A DNA stretch of 64,000 nucleotides from Oscillospiraceae bacterium (GTDB lineage Bacteria > Bacillota > Clostridia > Oscillospirales > Oscillospiraceae): NCBI GenBank assembly GCA_017412765.1, contig JAFPWN010000044.1:1-64000 (forward strand), read 5' to 3'. The number at the start of each line of letters is the position of its first letter. The first letter of the stretch is position 1. A model generated the notes under the pieces. The model made no database searches. It was given only the letters and a program-made list of their open reading frames with translations, and was not told the DNA's origin. This document shows positions 16,040 through 23,580 of this stretch, piece by piece. A program made the translations under genes and the position numbers.

Positions 16040-17362
16040 ATGAAACCCCTTGTTGCAATAGTCGGCAGACCGAACGTCGGCAAAAGTCTGCTGTTTAACC
16101 GCCTCGCCGGAAAGAGGCTCAGTATCGTTGAGGATACCCCCGGCGTCACCCGCGACAGGCTCTACGCCGAGTGCGAGTGGGCGGGCAGAACCTTCGATAT
16201 AGTCGATACCGGCGGAATAGAGCCTAACACCGACAACGAAATTTTAGCGTTTATGCGCTCGCAGGCGATGATGGCGGTCGAGACAGCCGACGTAATAGTT
16301 TTCGTGGGTGACATCACCACAGGAGTTACGGCGTCCGACAAGGACGTGGCGGCGATGCTCCTGCGAAGCGGCAAGCCCGTCGTGCTTGCGGTCAATAAGA
16401 TGGACTCCACCGGCGCGGTCGATCCCGAGATATACGAGTTCTATGCGCTCGGTCTCGGCGACCCCATCGCAGTCTCGGCTGTCCACGGTCACGGCACCGG
16501 CGACCTTCTCGACGAGTGCATGAAGTATTTCCCGCCGGAGACCGAGATCACGCCCGACGAGGGCACCATCTCCATCGCGGTCATCGGCAAGCCGAACGTC
16601 GGCAAATCGAGCATCATAAACCGCATCCTCGGCGAGGAGCGCGTTATAGTATCAAACGTCGCCGGCACCACGCGCGACGCAGTCGATACGCCCTTTGAAA
16701 ACGAATACGGCAAGTATCTGCTGATCGACACCGCCGGAATGCGCAAAAAAAGCCGCGTTGACGATAGGATAGAGAAATATTCCGTTCTCCGCGCGCAGAA
16801 CGCCATCGAGCGCAGCGACGTCTGCCTTATCATGATCGACGCGCGCGACGGCGTTACCGAGCAGGATACAAAGGTTGCCGGAATGGCGCACGAGGCCGGC
16901 AAGGCGAGCGTTATCGTCGTCAACAAATGGGATCTCGTCGAAAAGGACGACAAGACGATGGACAAGATGCGCGAGAAGATCCGCGTAGACCTCGGCTTTA
17001 TGCAGTACGCGCCGATTGTGTTCGTCTCCGCGCTGACAGGTCAGAGGGTTGACAGAATCTTTGAACTTGTGAATTATGTAAACGAGCAGAGCGCGACGAG
17101 GATCACCACCGGCATGCTCAACAACGTCCTTGCGGACGCGCAGGCGAGAGTTCAGCCGCCTACGGACAAGGGCAAGCGCCTGAAGATTTACTACATGACG
17201 CAGATCGGCGTAAAGCCGCCGCACTTCGTCATATTCTGCAACGACGCGGAGCTGTTCCATTTCTCCTATCAGCGCTATCTTGAAAATCAGATCCGCGCGA
17301 CCTTCGGCTTGGAGGGCACGCCGATAAGAATCACTATCCGTCAAAAGGGAGACGAAAACTAA
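16040..17362 (+). CDS. der: Ribosome biogenesis GTPase Der (EngA)
   Basis: A 440-residue tandem GTPase required for 50S assembly. The two G-domains carry P-loops GRPNVGKS (residues 9-16) and GKPNVGKS (183-190), with DTGG/DTAG and NKMD/NKWD motifs, and a C-terminal KH-like domain. ATG 16040 follows GTGGAGGG; an in-frame GTG at 16025 is that ribosome site itself. In many Firmicutes der is followed by plsY and gpsA; here a decayed foreign segment follows, so the usual operon is broken. Confidence 0.97.
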   Translation: MKPLVAIVGRPNVGKSLLFNRLAGKRLSIVEDTPGVTRDRLYAECEWAGRTFDIVDTGGIEPNTDNEILAFMRSQAMMAVETADVIVFVGDITTGVTASDKDVAAMLLRSGKPVVLAVNKMDSTGAVDPEIYEFYALGLGDPIAVSAVHGHGTGDLLDECMKYFPPETEITPDEGTISIAVIGKPNVGKSSIINRILGEERVIVSNVAGTTRDAVDTPFENEYGKYLLIDTAGMRKKSRVDDRIEKYSVLRAQNAIERSDVCLIMIDARDGVTEQDTKVAGMAHEAGKASVIVVNKWDLVEKDDKTMDKMREKIRVDLGFMQYAPIVFVSALTGQRVDRIFELVNYVNEQSATRITTGMLNNVLADAQARVQPPTDKGKRLKIYYMTQIGVKPPHFVIFCNDAELFHFSYQRYLENQIRATFGLEGTPIRITIRQKGDEN

Positions 17363-17365
17363 GCT

Positions 17366-17795
17366 ATGGTTTTTTCAAGTGTCAGCTTTCTTGTTTACTT
17401 TTTGCCTATTTTGCTTGGGACGTATTATATCGTTCCTAAAAGGGCAAGAAGAGTGAGAAATCTGACACTTCTTTTTGCGAGCATGATTTTTTATGCCTGG
17501 GGAGGCATCTCGGTATGATGCAGGCAGAAAGCGCTGCGGCGAAAAAAAGCAGCTGAGAATTCTGGCGGAGAGTATTTTTTCGTCACGGTGCCTTGTCAGT
17601 ATGCATTTTTTGAGGATAAGTATCCGGAGGGATACTATAATAGAGAAGACTTTACAAAACTTGCTAAAAAGTATCTGTTCTCCGCGCAAAATGGAGCTTT
17701 CTGAGTGTATTGCTGAGTACAAGCCGGATTATGTTGTGTTTATACGTGATTATGAGCAGCTCGCTGCGTACTGGCAGAATGGTGGGGTAAAATAG
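17366..17795 (+). pseudogene. Remnants of an MBOAT O-acyltransferase and its partner gene
   Basis: ATG 17366 opens a 50-residue frame (MVFSSVSFLVYFLPILLGTY onward, ending FYAWGGISV and TGA) that matches the N-terminus of AlgI/MBOAT acyltransferases, which are normally about 460-500 residues. From about 17515 to 17795 there are short broken frames, including YFFVTVPCQYAFFEDKYPEG (frame ends at a TGA near 17704) and, in another frame, IAEYKPDYVVFIRDYEQL. These read like the C-terminal end of an AlgX/AlgJ or DHHW-type partner. The picture is of an O-acetylation cassette reduced by an internal deletion and frameshifts. Identification of the second fragment is tentative. Confidence 0.7.
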
Positions 17796-17805
17796 GGAGG
17801 AAGTA

Positions 17806-18261
17806 ATGGAAGACCCGAAAATATATAAGTATCTCGAAAAGCTTGTGCCGAAGCCGCTTCGGAAGCTTACATACAGATACCGCCGATTTCTGAGCTACGC
17901 CTTTTTCGGAGCTGCGACTACGGCAGTAAATCTTCTGATCTATTACCCGCTGAGCCTGATTCTGCCGTACCTCGCGGCGAATCCGATCGCGTGGTTCGGG
18001 TCTGTGGTGTTCTCATACTGCGTTAACAAGGCGTTCGTTTTCTCGTCCTCCGTATGGGACGCGAAAACCGTGGCGAAGGAGTTTCTCGGCTTTGCCGGCG
18101 GCAGGGTTATCTCGCTCTTAATGGAGGAGGGGATACTCTGGGTCGGTACTGAGCTTCTCGGCGTGCATCACGGTATCGTCAAGGTGGCAGCCGCCGTGCT
18201 CGTCGCGTTCGTCAATTACTTCTTTGCCAAGCTGCTTGTCTTTAAGAAGAAGGATAATTAA
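17806..18261 (+). CDS. GtrA family membrane protein
   Basis: A 151-residue protein with four membrane segments (about residues 28-48, 55-75, 95-115, 122-142) and the GtrA signature FLSYAFFGAATTAVNLLIYY. GtrA proteins are thought to flip or present polyprenyl-phosphate sugars for cell-surface glycosylation. Start ATG 17806 follows AGGGAGGAAG. It lies directly after the relics of a polysaccharide O-acylation cassette, so it may be the surviving member of a surface-glycan cluster. It is followed by a terminator. Confidence 0.88.
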   Translation: MEDPKIYKYLEKLVPKPLRKLTYRYRRFLSYAFFGAATTAVNLLIYYPLSLILPYLAANPIAWFGSVVFSYCVNKAFVFSSSVWDAKTVAKEFLGFAGGRVISLLMEEGILWVGTELLGVHHGIVKVAAAVLVAFVNYFFAKLLVFKKKDN

Positions 18262-18289
18262 AAAGCGAGCCGCGTGGCTCGCTTTAGTC
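18262..18289. terminator. Bidirectional terminator between gtrA and the XRE gene
   Basis: AAAGCGAGCC, loop GCGT, GGCTCGCTTT between two converging genes; it overlaps the last codons of the minus-strand gene. Confidence 0.8.
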
Positions 18290-18487
18290 TTTTAAACCGA
18301 GAATATAATCTGCACTGACCTTGTAAAATGAACACAGTGCTATGATATGACGAACGGGTATCTCATTCTCACCCTTTTCATAGCGAGAATAAACCTGCTG
18401 AGTTGTACCGAGAAAATCTGCAATTTCTTTCTGAGTAAGATCGTGATCTTCTCTGAGCTCGCGTATGCGCTCGATATATGTTTTCAT
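18284..18487 (-). CDS. Small XRE-family transcriptional regulator
   Basis: A 67-residue single-domain Cro/CI-type helix-turn-helix protein: LTQKEIADFLGTTQQVYSRYEKG (residues 17-39) holds the recognition helices, followed by IPVRHIIALCSFYKVSADYILGL. ATG 18487 follows a CCGGAGGA ribosome site. It has no second domain, so it probably acts as a simple dimeric repressor. It is divergent from the small-gene cassette at 18610-19596, and the gap holds two near-identical palindromes that are its likely operators. Confidence 0.93.
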   Translation of the reverse strand: MKTYIERIRELREDHDLTQKEIADFLGTTQQVYSRYEKGENEIPVRHIIALCSFYKVSADYILGLKD

Positions 18488-18529
18488 ATTTTCCTCCGGA
18501 GATTAGTTTTTCCGGAGTTTATTGTATTA

Positions 18530-18582
18530 TACACCAAATATGATGTATTGACTTTACACTAGATATAGTGTAAAATTATAAT
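18530..18582 (+). promoter_or_regulatory. Twin operators and promoter of the XRE-controlled cassette
   Basis: Two 18-base palindromic sites lie 25 bp apart: TACACCAAATATGATGTA (18530-18547) and TACACTAGATATAGTGTA (18555-18572). They agree at 14 of 18 positions and share the half-site TACAC. The second lies within a promoter (TTGACT 18548-18553, 17-base spacer, TAAAAT 18571-18576; or TTTACA 18553-18558 with TATAAT 18577-18582). Binding there would block the cassette, and binding at the first would cover the XRE gene's own promoter. Confidence 0.75.
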
Positions 18583-18609
18583 ACCATCATATGAAAGAGG
18601 TGTATTCAA

Positions 18610-18909
18610 ATGGGTAAAGAAAGAACTGCCGGGCTGCGATTATTTTTGTTATCAGTGTTGGAAATGATTGCAGACGGCAGAAAAGTCGACAAGGAGTTTG
18701 TAGAAAGATCGTTAACAAGCGGAATATGCTCTGAGCTAAAGCTAAAGATCAACAGTGAGCTTATGGGGGAGCTGTCGGATGAGAGCGTTAATGCGGTAAA
18801 TGATTATTACAGATATTACATCGGCTGCTTTGACGAGAAAAAATATCCTTTGGGAAAAAGTGACGGCTTACTGTGGCTTATAGCTTTGGCTTTGAATGAG
18901 ATTGATTGA
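18610..18909 (+). CDS. Orphan 99-residue soluble protein, first gene of the XRE cassette
   Basis: Not recognised. A small helical protein (starts MGKERTAGLRLFLLSVLEMI, contains NDYYRYYIGCFDEKKYP) without membrane segments or known motifs. ATG 18610 follows AAAGAGG. Codon use is AT-richer than in the surrounding operons. It directly follows the twin operators, so it is the first gene the XRE protein would control. The next gene starts 12 bases after its stop. Confidence 0.7.
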   Translation: MGKERTAGLRLFLLSVLEMIADGRKVDKEFVERSLTSGICSELKLKINSELMGELSDESVNAVNDYYRYYIGCFDEKKYPLGKSDGLLWLIALALNEID

Positions 18910-18921
18910 GGAGAGGAAACG

Positions 18922-19095
18922 ATGGATTTCAACGATTATGAGAAACAGCTGAAAATGATGGATGAAATGGAGAAGCTCCGGGAGAAAGAGCGGCAAGAAA
19001 GGGAGGCGGCTAAAAAAAGAGGAGAAATAATCCTCGGAATAATTTTAGCGGTTTTTGTATTGTTTATGATTTTGAGCTATTGTAGTTATAGGTGA
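18922..19095 (+). CDS. Orphan 57-residue membrane-anchored charged-helix protein
   Basis: A very small gene with a strong ribosome site (GAGGAGAGGA). Residues 1-33 form a highly charged helix (MDEMEKLREKERQEREAAKK region), followed by one membrane helix (about 34-53, IILGIILAVFVLFMILSY). The N-in orientation predicted from charge puts the coil in the cytosol. No homologue is recognised. Its spacing after the previous gene implies one transcript. Confidence 0.7.
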   Translation: MDFNDYEKQLKMMDEMEKLREKERQEREAAKKRGEIILGIILAVFVLFMILSYCSYR

Positions 19096-19153
19096 CCTGA
19101 TCTGAATGAATGATTGATATTATTGAATTAAAAGGATGTTGTGAGAATAGAAG

Positions 19154-19378
19154 ATGGATAATAACAAAAGCTTAGTATTTGCTATTATTTTTGTTGTGGT
19201 ACTTGGGATAATCTTCTTTACCATTAACGGATTATCTGGCAACAATTACAGCAACCGCAGAAGCAGCAGCGGCGGACAGTCAATTGGATATTGTAGCGTT
19301 TGCGGTAAGAAAACTTCACTAACAATAGACGGACGTTTCTATTGCTTTGATCACTATAATCAGCGGTTATTTGACTAA
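19154..19378 (+). CDS. Orphan 74-residue membrane protein with a zinc-knuckle tail
   Basis: One membrane helix (about residues 7-27, VFAIIFVVVLGIIFFTI) is followed by an Asn/Ser/Arg linker and a C-terminal finger with CSVCGKK and YCFDHY, which would supply three Cys and one His for zinc. No function is known. It continues the XRE cassette after a 58-base gap. Confidence 0.72.
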   Translation: MDNNKSLVFAIIFVVVLGIIFFTINGLSGNNYSNRRSSSGGQSIGYCSVCGKKTSLTIDGRFYCFDHYNQRLFD

Positions 19379-19395
19379 TAAAAGGAAGCATTGTA

Positions 19396-19596
19396 ATGAA
19401 AAAAGATATGTTTTGTCCTATGTGTCTAAGCTCGAGATGGTATCCGATAAGCACAAGCCGAAGCAACAGCGTCGGAAAGGCTGTAGTAGGAACGCTGCTG
19501 TTTGGCCCGATAGGCGCAGCGGCCGGAATCGGCGGGAAAAAAGAAACAATCTATAAATGCGAAAAATGCGGATATTCTAAGATTTATACCGATTGA
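19396..19596 (+). CDS. Orphan 66-residue zinc-ribbon protein with a glycine-rich hairpin
   Basis: Two CxxC pairs (CPMC at residues 7-10 and CEKC near 55-58) frame a glycine-zipper-like hydrophobic stretch (AVVGTLLFGPIGAAAGIGG). Such a layout fits a small zinc ribbon that may insert in or touch the membrane. ATG 19396 lies 17 bases after the previous stop. It ends the cassette and is followed by a strong terminator. Confidence 0.72.
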   Translation: MKKDMFCPMCLSSRWYPISTSRSNSVGKAVVGTLLFGPIGAAAGIGGKKETIYKCEKCGYSKIYTD

Positions 19597-19600
19597 AAAA

Positions 19601-19632
19601 ATCCCTCATCCGAATCGGATGAGGGATAATTC
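19601..19632. terminator. Terminator between the XRE cassette and rpmB
   Basis: ATCCCTCATCCG, loop AAT, CGGATGAGGGAT, with A- and T-rich flanks, placed between converging genes. Confidence 0.85.
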
Positions 19633-19644
19633 TTTTTGGCGAAA

Positions 19645-19833
19645 TCAGACAGCGCGCTGCACTTTTCCGCTGCGGAGGCATCTTGTGCAGACGTAAACGT
19701 GACGGGGAGAGCCGTTCACAACAGCCTTGACACGCTTGACATTGGCCTTCCAGGTTCTGTTAGATCTCCTGTGAGAGTGGCTGACCTGAATGCCGAACGC
19801 CACGTCTTTGCCGCAAAATTCACACTTTGCCAT
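19645..19833 (-). CDS. rpmB: 50S ribosomal protein L28
   Basis: A 62-residue L28 (MAKCEFCGKDVAFGIQVSHS start) with cysteine pairs CEFC (4-7) and CTRC near the C-terminus forming the zinc-binding form. The ATG at 19833 follows AGAGGAGGTG. Monocistronic on the minus strand. Confidence 0.97.
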   Translation of the reverse strand: MAKCEFCGKDVAFGIQVSHSHRRSNRTWKANVKRVKAVVNGSPRHVYVCTRCLRSGKVQRAV

Positions 19834-19904
19834 TTCACGCACCTCCTCTTAAAATCTACCATTTAACCATCGCGTGATGGGGGTTAATCTTAAATAGCTA
19901 ACAT

Positions 19905-19933
19905 ATAATAGCAGAATAAATCGGAAATTGCAA
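19905..19933 (-). promoter_or_regulatory. Sigma-A promoter of rpmB
   Basis: On the minus strand TTGCAA (19933-19928), 17-base spacer, TATTAT (19910-19905). The leader of about 65 bases contains a small hairpin, CCATC/GATGG, that could be a regulatory site. Confidence 0.65.
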
Positions 19934-19982
19934 GTAAATTTTTAAAAAAGATAAAAGAATATTTTGTGTGCCGCTGAAAGAC

Positions 19983-20011
19983 TTGTAAATTTCGGAAAAA
20001 TACAATATAAT
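19983..20011 (+). promoter_or_regulatory. Sigma-A promoter of the hprK-murB-rapZ-whiA operon
   Basis: TTGTAA (19983-19988), 17-base spacer, TATAAT (20006-20011). Confidence 0.75.
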
Positions 20012-20049
20012 GTATCTTGTATTTTTATGTGATCGAGGAGGCGCACACA

Positions 20050-20988
20050 ATGGAAGAAAACGGCGGAATGCTCTTAAAGACCCTCGTTGAGGAGATAGGT
20101 CTGCAGATAGTCCACAAATCCACGGACTATGAAACGAAGATGATAACGAACTCGGTCATCAACCGACCGGGGCTTCAGCTCGCCGGCTTTTACGATTACT
20201 TTCCCCCGAAGAATATCCAGATAATCGGCAAGATCGAAAACGCCTATCTCATGCAGTTTTCCGCGGAAGAGAGATTGCAGAAATTCGACAGGCTTTTCTC
20301 GACCGGCATTCCGGCGCTGCTGATCGCTCACGACACCGAGATACTGCCCGAGTGCATCAAGGCGACGGAAATTCATGATATAACGATCCTCAAGAGCCAG
20401 AAGGAGACGAGCGAGCTGATCGTTTCCATGATCTCCCGCCTCAAGGACGAGCTTGCGCCCTCCATCACGCGCCACGGCGTTTTCGTCGAGATCTACGGCG
20501 AGGGCATACTCATCGTCGGAGACAGCGGTATCGGCAAATCCGAAGCCGCAATCGAGCTTATCAAGCGCGGTCACAGACTTATTGCGGACGACGCTGTGGT
20601 AATCAAGCGCGTCGATTCCAAGACGCTCATGGGCTCGGCGCCGGAGCTTATACGAAACTATATCGAGCTGAGAGGCATCGGTGTTGTGGACGTCAGGCGC
20701 ATTTTCGGTCTTTCCAGCGTAAAATGGACTGAGAAGATCGACCTCATCGTTCAGCTCGAGACGTGGAAGCCCGGCACGGAGTACGACCGCATCGGCAACG
20801 AGTACCACTACATGGATATTCTCGACGTCAAGGTGCCGCATATCACTATTCCGATACAGCCGGGGCGCAACCTCGCGGTCATTCTCGAGGTCGCGGCGAT
20901 GAACAACCGCCAGAAGCGCCAGGGCTACGACTCCGCGAAGGAGTTTGCCGAGAGGATCGACCATTACTTTGACACCTTGCAGGGGTGA
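20050..20988 (+). CDS. hprK: HPr kinase/phosphorylase
   Basis: A 312-residue bifunctional enzyme that phosphorylates and dephosphorylates Ser46 of HPr, the carbon-catabolite signal of Firmicutes. P-loop GDSGIGKS is at residues 157-164; the downstream capping region (LRGIGVVDVRRIFG) and the C-terminal AMNNRQKRQGYD are intact. ATG 20050 follows GAGGAGG. It heads a run with murB, rapZ and whiA. Confidence 0.96.
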   Translation: MEENGGMLLKTLVEEIGLQIVHKSTDYETKMITNSVINRPGLQLAGFYDYFPPKNIQIIGKIENAYLMQFSAEERLQKFDRLFSTGIPALLIAHDTEILPECIKATEIHDITILKSQKETSELIVSMISRLKDELAPSITRHGVFVEIYGEGILIVGDSGIGKSEAAIELIKRGHRLIADDAVVIKRVDSKTLMGSAPELIRNYIELRGIGVVDVRRIFGLSSVKWTEKIDLIVQLETWKPGTEYDRIGNEYHYMDILDVKVPHITIPIQPGRNLAVILEVAAMNNRQKRQGYDSAKEFAERIDHYFDTLQG

Positions 20989-20992
20989 TATT

Positions 20993-21826
20993 TTGCAGAT
21001 ACTCAGAAACGAACCGATGAAAAACCGCACGACCCTGCGAATCGGAGGCCGCGTGCGCGAGCTTATCATTCCCGAGAGCGAAGAGGAGCTGATGGAGTGC
21101 GCCGGGCGAGCGGATCTTATACTCGGCAGAGGCTCGAATCTACTTGTCACGGACGGCGAGCTTGATATTTGCGTCGTCAGCACCGAAATGCTGCGCGACA
21201 TAGTCTTCGACGGTGATAAAGTCACCGCCGGAGCGGGCGTTACGCTCACTGAGCTTGCTGTCAGATGTGCGGAAATGGGTCTCGGCGGGCTCGAGTTTGC
21301 CTACGGCATACCGGGCTCTGTCGGCGGCGCGGTTTTTATGAACGCCGGAGCATACGGCGGCGAGATGAAGGACGTGATTACCTCCGTCCGCGCGATAACG
21401 GGCGGAAAGATCGTCGATATTCCGAACGAGGAGTGCGGGTTTTCTTACAGAGCCTCGCGCTTTCAGCAAGGCGGTATAGTCGCCTCCGCGACCTTTAAGC
21501 TCCGAAGACGCGATAAGGGCGAGATTCGCGCGAAAATGCGCGAGCTTGGCGATAAGCGCAGGGAGAAGCAGCCCTTGGAGTTTCCCTCGGCAGGCTCGAC
21601 CTTCAAGCGCCCGGAGGGATATTTTGCCGCGGCTCTCATAGAAGAGGCGGGGCTGAAGGGCGCCGCGGTCGGCAGCGCGCAGGTATCGGAAAAGCACGCG
21701 GGCTTTCTTATAAACCGCGGCGGTGCGACCTTTGATGATTTTACCGCGCTCATGGAAAAAGTGCAGAGAGAAGTTTACTCCCGCTCGGGCGTTGAGCTTG
21801 AGCCGGAGGTCAGAATCATAAAATAA
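20993..21826 (+). CDS. murB: UDP-N-acetylmuramate dehydrogenase
   Basis: A 277-residue FAD enzyme that reduces UDP-GlcNAc-enolpyruvate to UDP-MurNAc using NADPH. FAD-binding ILGRGSNLLVTD and GGLEFAYGIPGSVGGAVFMN, the catalytic Ser region FPSAGSTFKRP and the final Glu (ELEPEV) are present. TTG 20993, preceded by AGGGGTG, is taken as start; only 4 bases separate it from the hprK stop. The short second domain fits type II MurB of Gram-positives. Confidence 0.95.
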   Translation: MQILRNEPMKNRTTLRIGGRVRELIIPESEEELMECAGRADLILGRGSNLLVTDGELDICVVSTEMLRDIVFDGDKVTAGAGVTLTELAVRCAEMGLGGLEFAYGIPGSVGGAVFMNAGAYGGEMKDVITSVRAITGGKIVDIPNEECGFSYRASRFQQGGIVASATFKLRRRDKGEIRAKMRELGDKRREKQPLEFPSAGSTFKRPEGYFAAALIEEAGLKGAAVGSAQVSEKHAGFLINRGGATFDDFTALMEKVQREVYSRSGVELEPEVRIIK

Positions 21827-21839
21827 AAGAGAGATAACT

Positions 21840-22694
21840 ATGGAGATACTCATCATTTCCGGCTTATCCGGCGCGGGCAAGAGCCGCGTCGCGGCGGCGC
21901 TTGAGGACCTTGATTTTTACTGCGTGGATAATATGCCGGTTTCGCTCATACCGAAGTTTGCCGAGCTTTGCACCGCTACCCGCGGGCGCTACGAGAGAGT
22001 CGCGCTCGTCACCGACGTGCGCAGCCGCGAGAGCTTTGACGAGCTGTTCGAGGCGCTTGACGAGCTCATCACCCTCGGATATGAGTACAAAATACTCTAC
22101 GTTGACGCCTCGGTGGAAACGATAGTCAAGCGCTATAAGGAAACCCGCCGCCGTCATCCGCTGGACTCCGAGGGAATAAGCCTTGAATCGGCGGTGCACA
22201 AGGAGATAAAGATCCTCGAGCAGGTGCGCCTCCGCGCCGATTACGTGATTGACACGACCGGACTTACCCTCGGCAGACTTCAGCGCATGCTGAGGAGAAT
22301 GTTCGGCTCGCAGGAGGACAAGGGCATCAAGGTCAGCGTGATGAGCTTCGGATATAAGCACGGTCTGCCTATCGAGGCGGATATCGTGTTCGACGTGCGC
22401 TTTCTGCCGAATCCGTTTTACGTGCCGGAACTTATGAACAAAACGGGGCGGGACAAGGACGTGCGAGAGTACGTTTTCAAAACGGGACAAGCCGACGCGT
22501 TTCTCAAAAAGCTTGAAGATATGCTCACATTTCTTATGCCGAACTACGAAGAGGAGGGCAAGCTCTCACTGACGATAGCCATCGGCTGCACCGGCGGTCA
22601 CCACCGCTCGGTCGCTGTGAGCGAGGCGCTCAGCGAGTTTTTCACAACGAAGGGCTACGTTACCGAGTGCATGCACAGGGATATTGACAAATGA
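21840..22694 (+). CDS. rapZ: RNase adapter RapZ / YvcJ-type nucleotide-binding protein
   Basis: A 284-residue P-loop protein: GLSGAGKS at residues 8-15, DNMP near 30, and the C-terminal CTGGHHRSV. In Firmicutes (YvcJ) it binds GTP and affects competence or UDP-GlcNAc handling; RNA-adapter activity is shown in enterobacteria only. Its stop overlaps the whiA start by 4 bases, leaving no room for yvcK, which usually lies between. Confidence 0.95.
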   Translation: MEILIISGLSGAGKSRVAAALEDLDFYCVDNMPVSLIPKFAELCTATRGRYERVALVTDVRSRESFDELFEALDELITLGYEYKILYVDASVETIVKRYKETRRRHPLDSEGISLESAVHKEIKILEQVRLRADYVIDTTGLTLGRLQRMLRRMFGSQEDKGIKVSVMSFGYKHGLPIEADIVFDVRFLPNPFYVPELMNKTGRDKDVREYVFKTGQADAFLKKLEDMLTFLMPNYEEEGKLSLTIAIGCTGGHHRSVAVSEALSEFFTTKGYVTECMHRDIDK

Positions 22695-23575
22695 GCTTTT
22701 CCGCAAACGTAAAAGCGGAGCTGTGCCGCCTTGAAACCGGCTCCCGCGCCATAGCGTCGGCGGAGTGCTACGGTATCCTGCTCTACGCGAATACCTTTGA
22801 CAGCGCGAAAATAAAAATCGTAACAAGCTCGGAGGAATTCGCAAACCGGCTCAAAAAGCTCTTCAAAAAGGCGTTCGCCGTTGGATTCGATTCGGTTGAG
22901 GAGGGCAAAAAGCTCACGCTTACCATCGAAAAGCCGGAAAAGCTCGCAACTGTTCTCGGTGCCTTCGGCTATGAAAGGCTCGGAGCGCACCACATAAATC
23001 TCGGCGCCATCGAGGAGGATGGCGCGCGCGAGGCTTTTCTGCGCGGCGCGTTTCTCTCCGGGGGGTCGGTGACCGACCCGGAAAAGAGCTATCACCTTGA
23101 GCTGAGCACCGACCACTACTTCGTCGGGCGCGAGATAGGCGCGCTTTTGCAGGATATGGGCTTTGAGCCGGGCTCAGTTCAGCGCGGGGGCAACTATGTG
23201 ACGTATTTCAAGTCCTCAAACGTCATCGAGGACTTTCTGACGACGATCGGCGCATCGGTCTCCGCGATGGAGATAATGCAGAAGAAAATCGAAAAGGACA
23301 TGACCAATACCGTAAACCGCAAGGTAAACTGCGACACCGCGAACGTCCTTAAGACCGTGATGGCGTCTGCGGCGCAGATAGAGGCGATAGCGAAGATACG
23401 CGAGAGGGGCGCCTTCGACGCCCTGCCGGAGAAGCTCAAGGAGGCGGCGGCGCTCAGAGAGGCAAATCCCGAGATGGCGCTCAGCGAGCTTGCTCGCGAG
23501 GCGGGCATATCGAAGCCGGGACTTAATCACAGACTCAAAAGACTGATCGAAATATCAGATGATCTCGGAGAGTGA
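22691..23575 (+). CDS. whiA: DNA-binding protein WhiA
   Basis: A 294-residue WhiA with the degenerate LAGLIDADG-like domain (about 1-190; GAFLSGGSVTDPEKSYHLEL) and C-terminal helix-turn-helix (LSELAREAGISKPGLNHRLK). It affects sporulation in Actinobacteria and cell division or chromosome segregation in Bacillus. It is translationally coupled to rapZ through ATGA overlap. Confidence 0.96.
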   Translation: MSFSANVKAELCRLETGSRAIASAECYGILLYANTFDSAKIKIVTSSEEFANRLKKLFKKAFAVGFDSVEEGKKLTLTIEKPEKLATVLGAFGYERLGAHHINLGAIEEDGAREAFLRGAFLSGGSVTDPEKSYHLELSTDHYFVGREIGALLQDMGFEPGSVQRGGNYVTYFKSSNVIEDFLTTIGASVSAMEIMQKKIEKDMTNTVNRKVNCDTANVLKTVMASAAQIEAIAKIRERGAFDALPEKLKEAAALREANPEMALSELAREAGISKPGLNHRLKRLIEISDDLGE

Positions 23576-23580
23576 TAAAA

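Noticed and set aside
17493..17795. 100-codon plus-strand frame as an intact gene
   Set aside because: No ribosome site; different parts match different frames of the decayed partner gene, so it is a chance frame through a pseudogene.
19843..20049. Possible tRNA or riboswitch between rpmB and hprK
   Set aside because: Only one small hairpin and two divergent promoters are visible; no cloverleaf or known riboswitch core.
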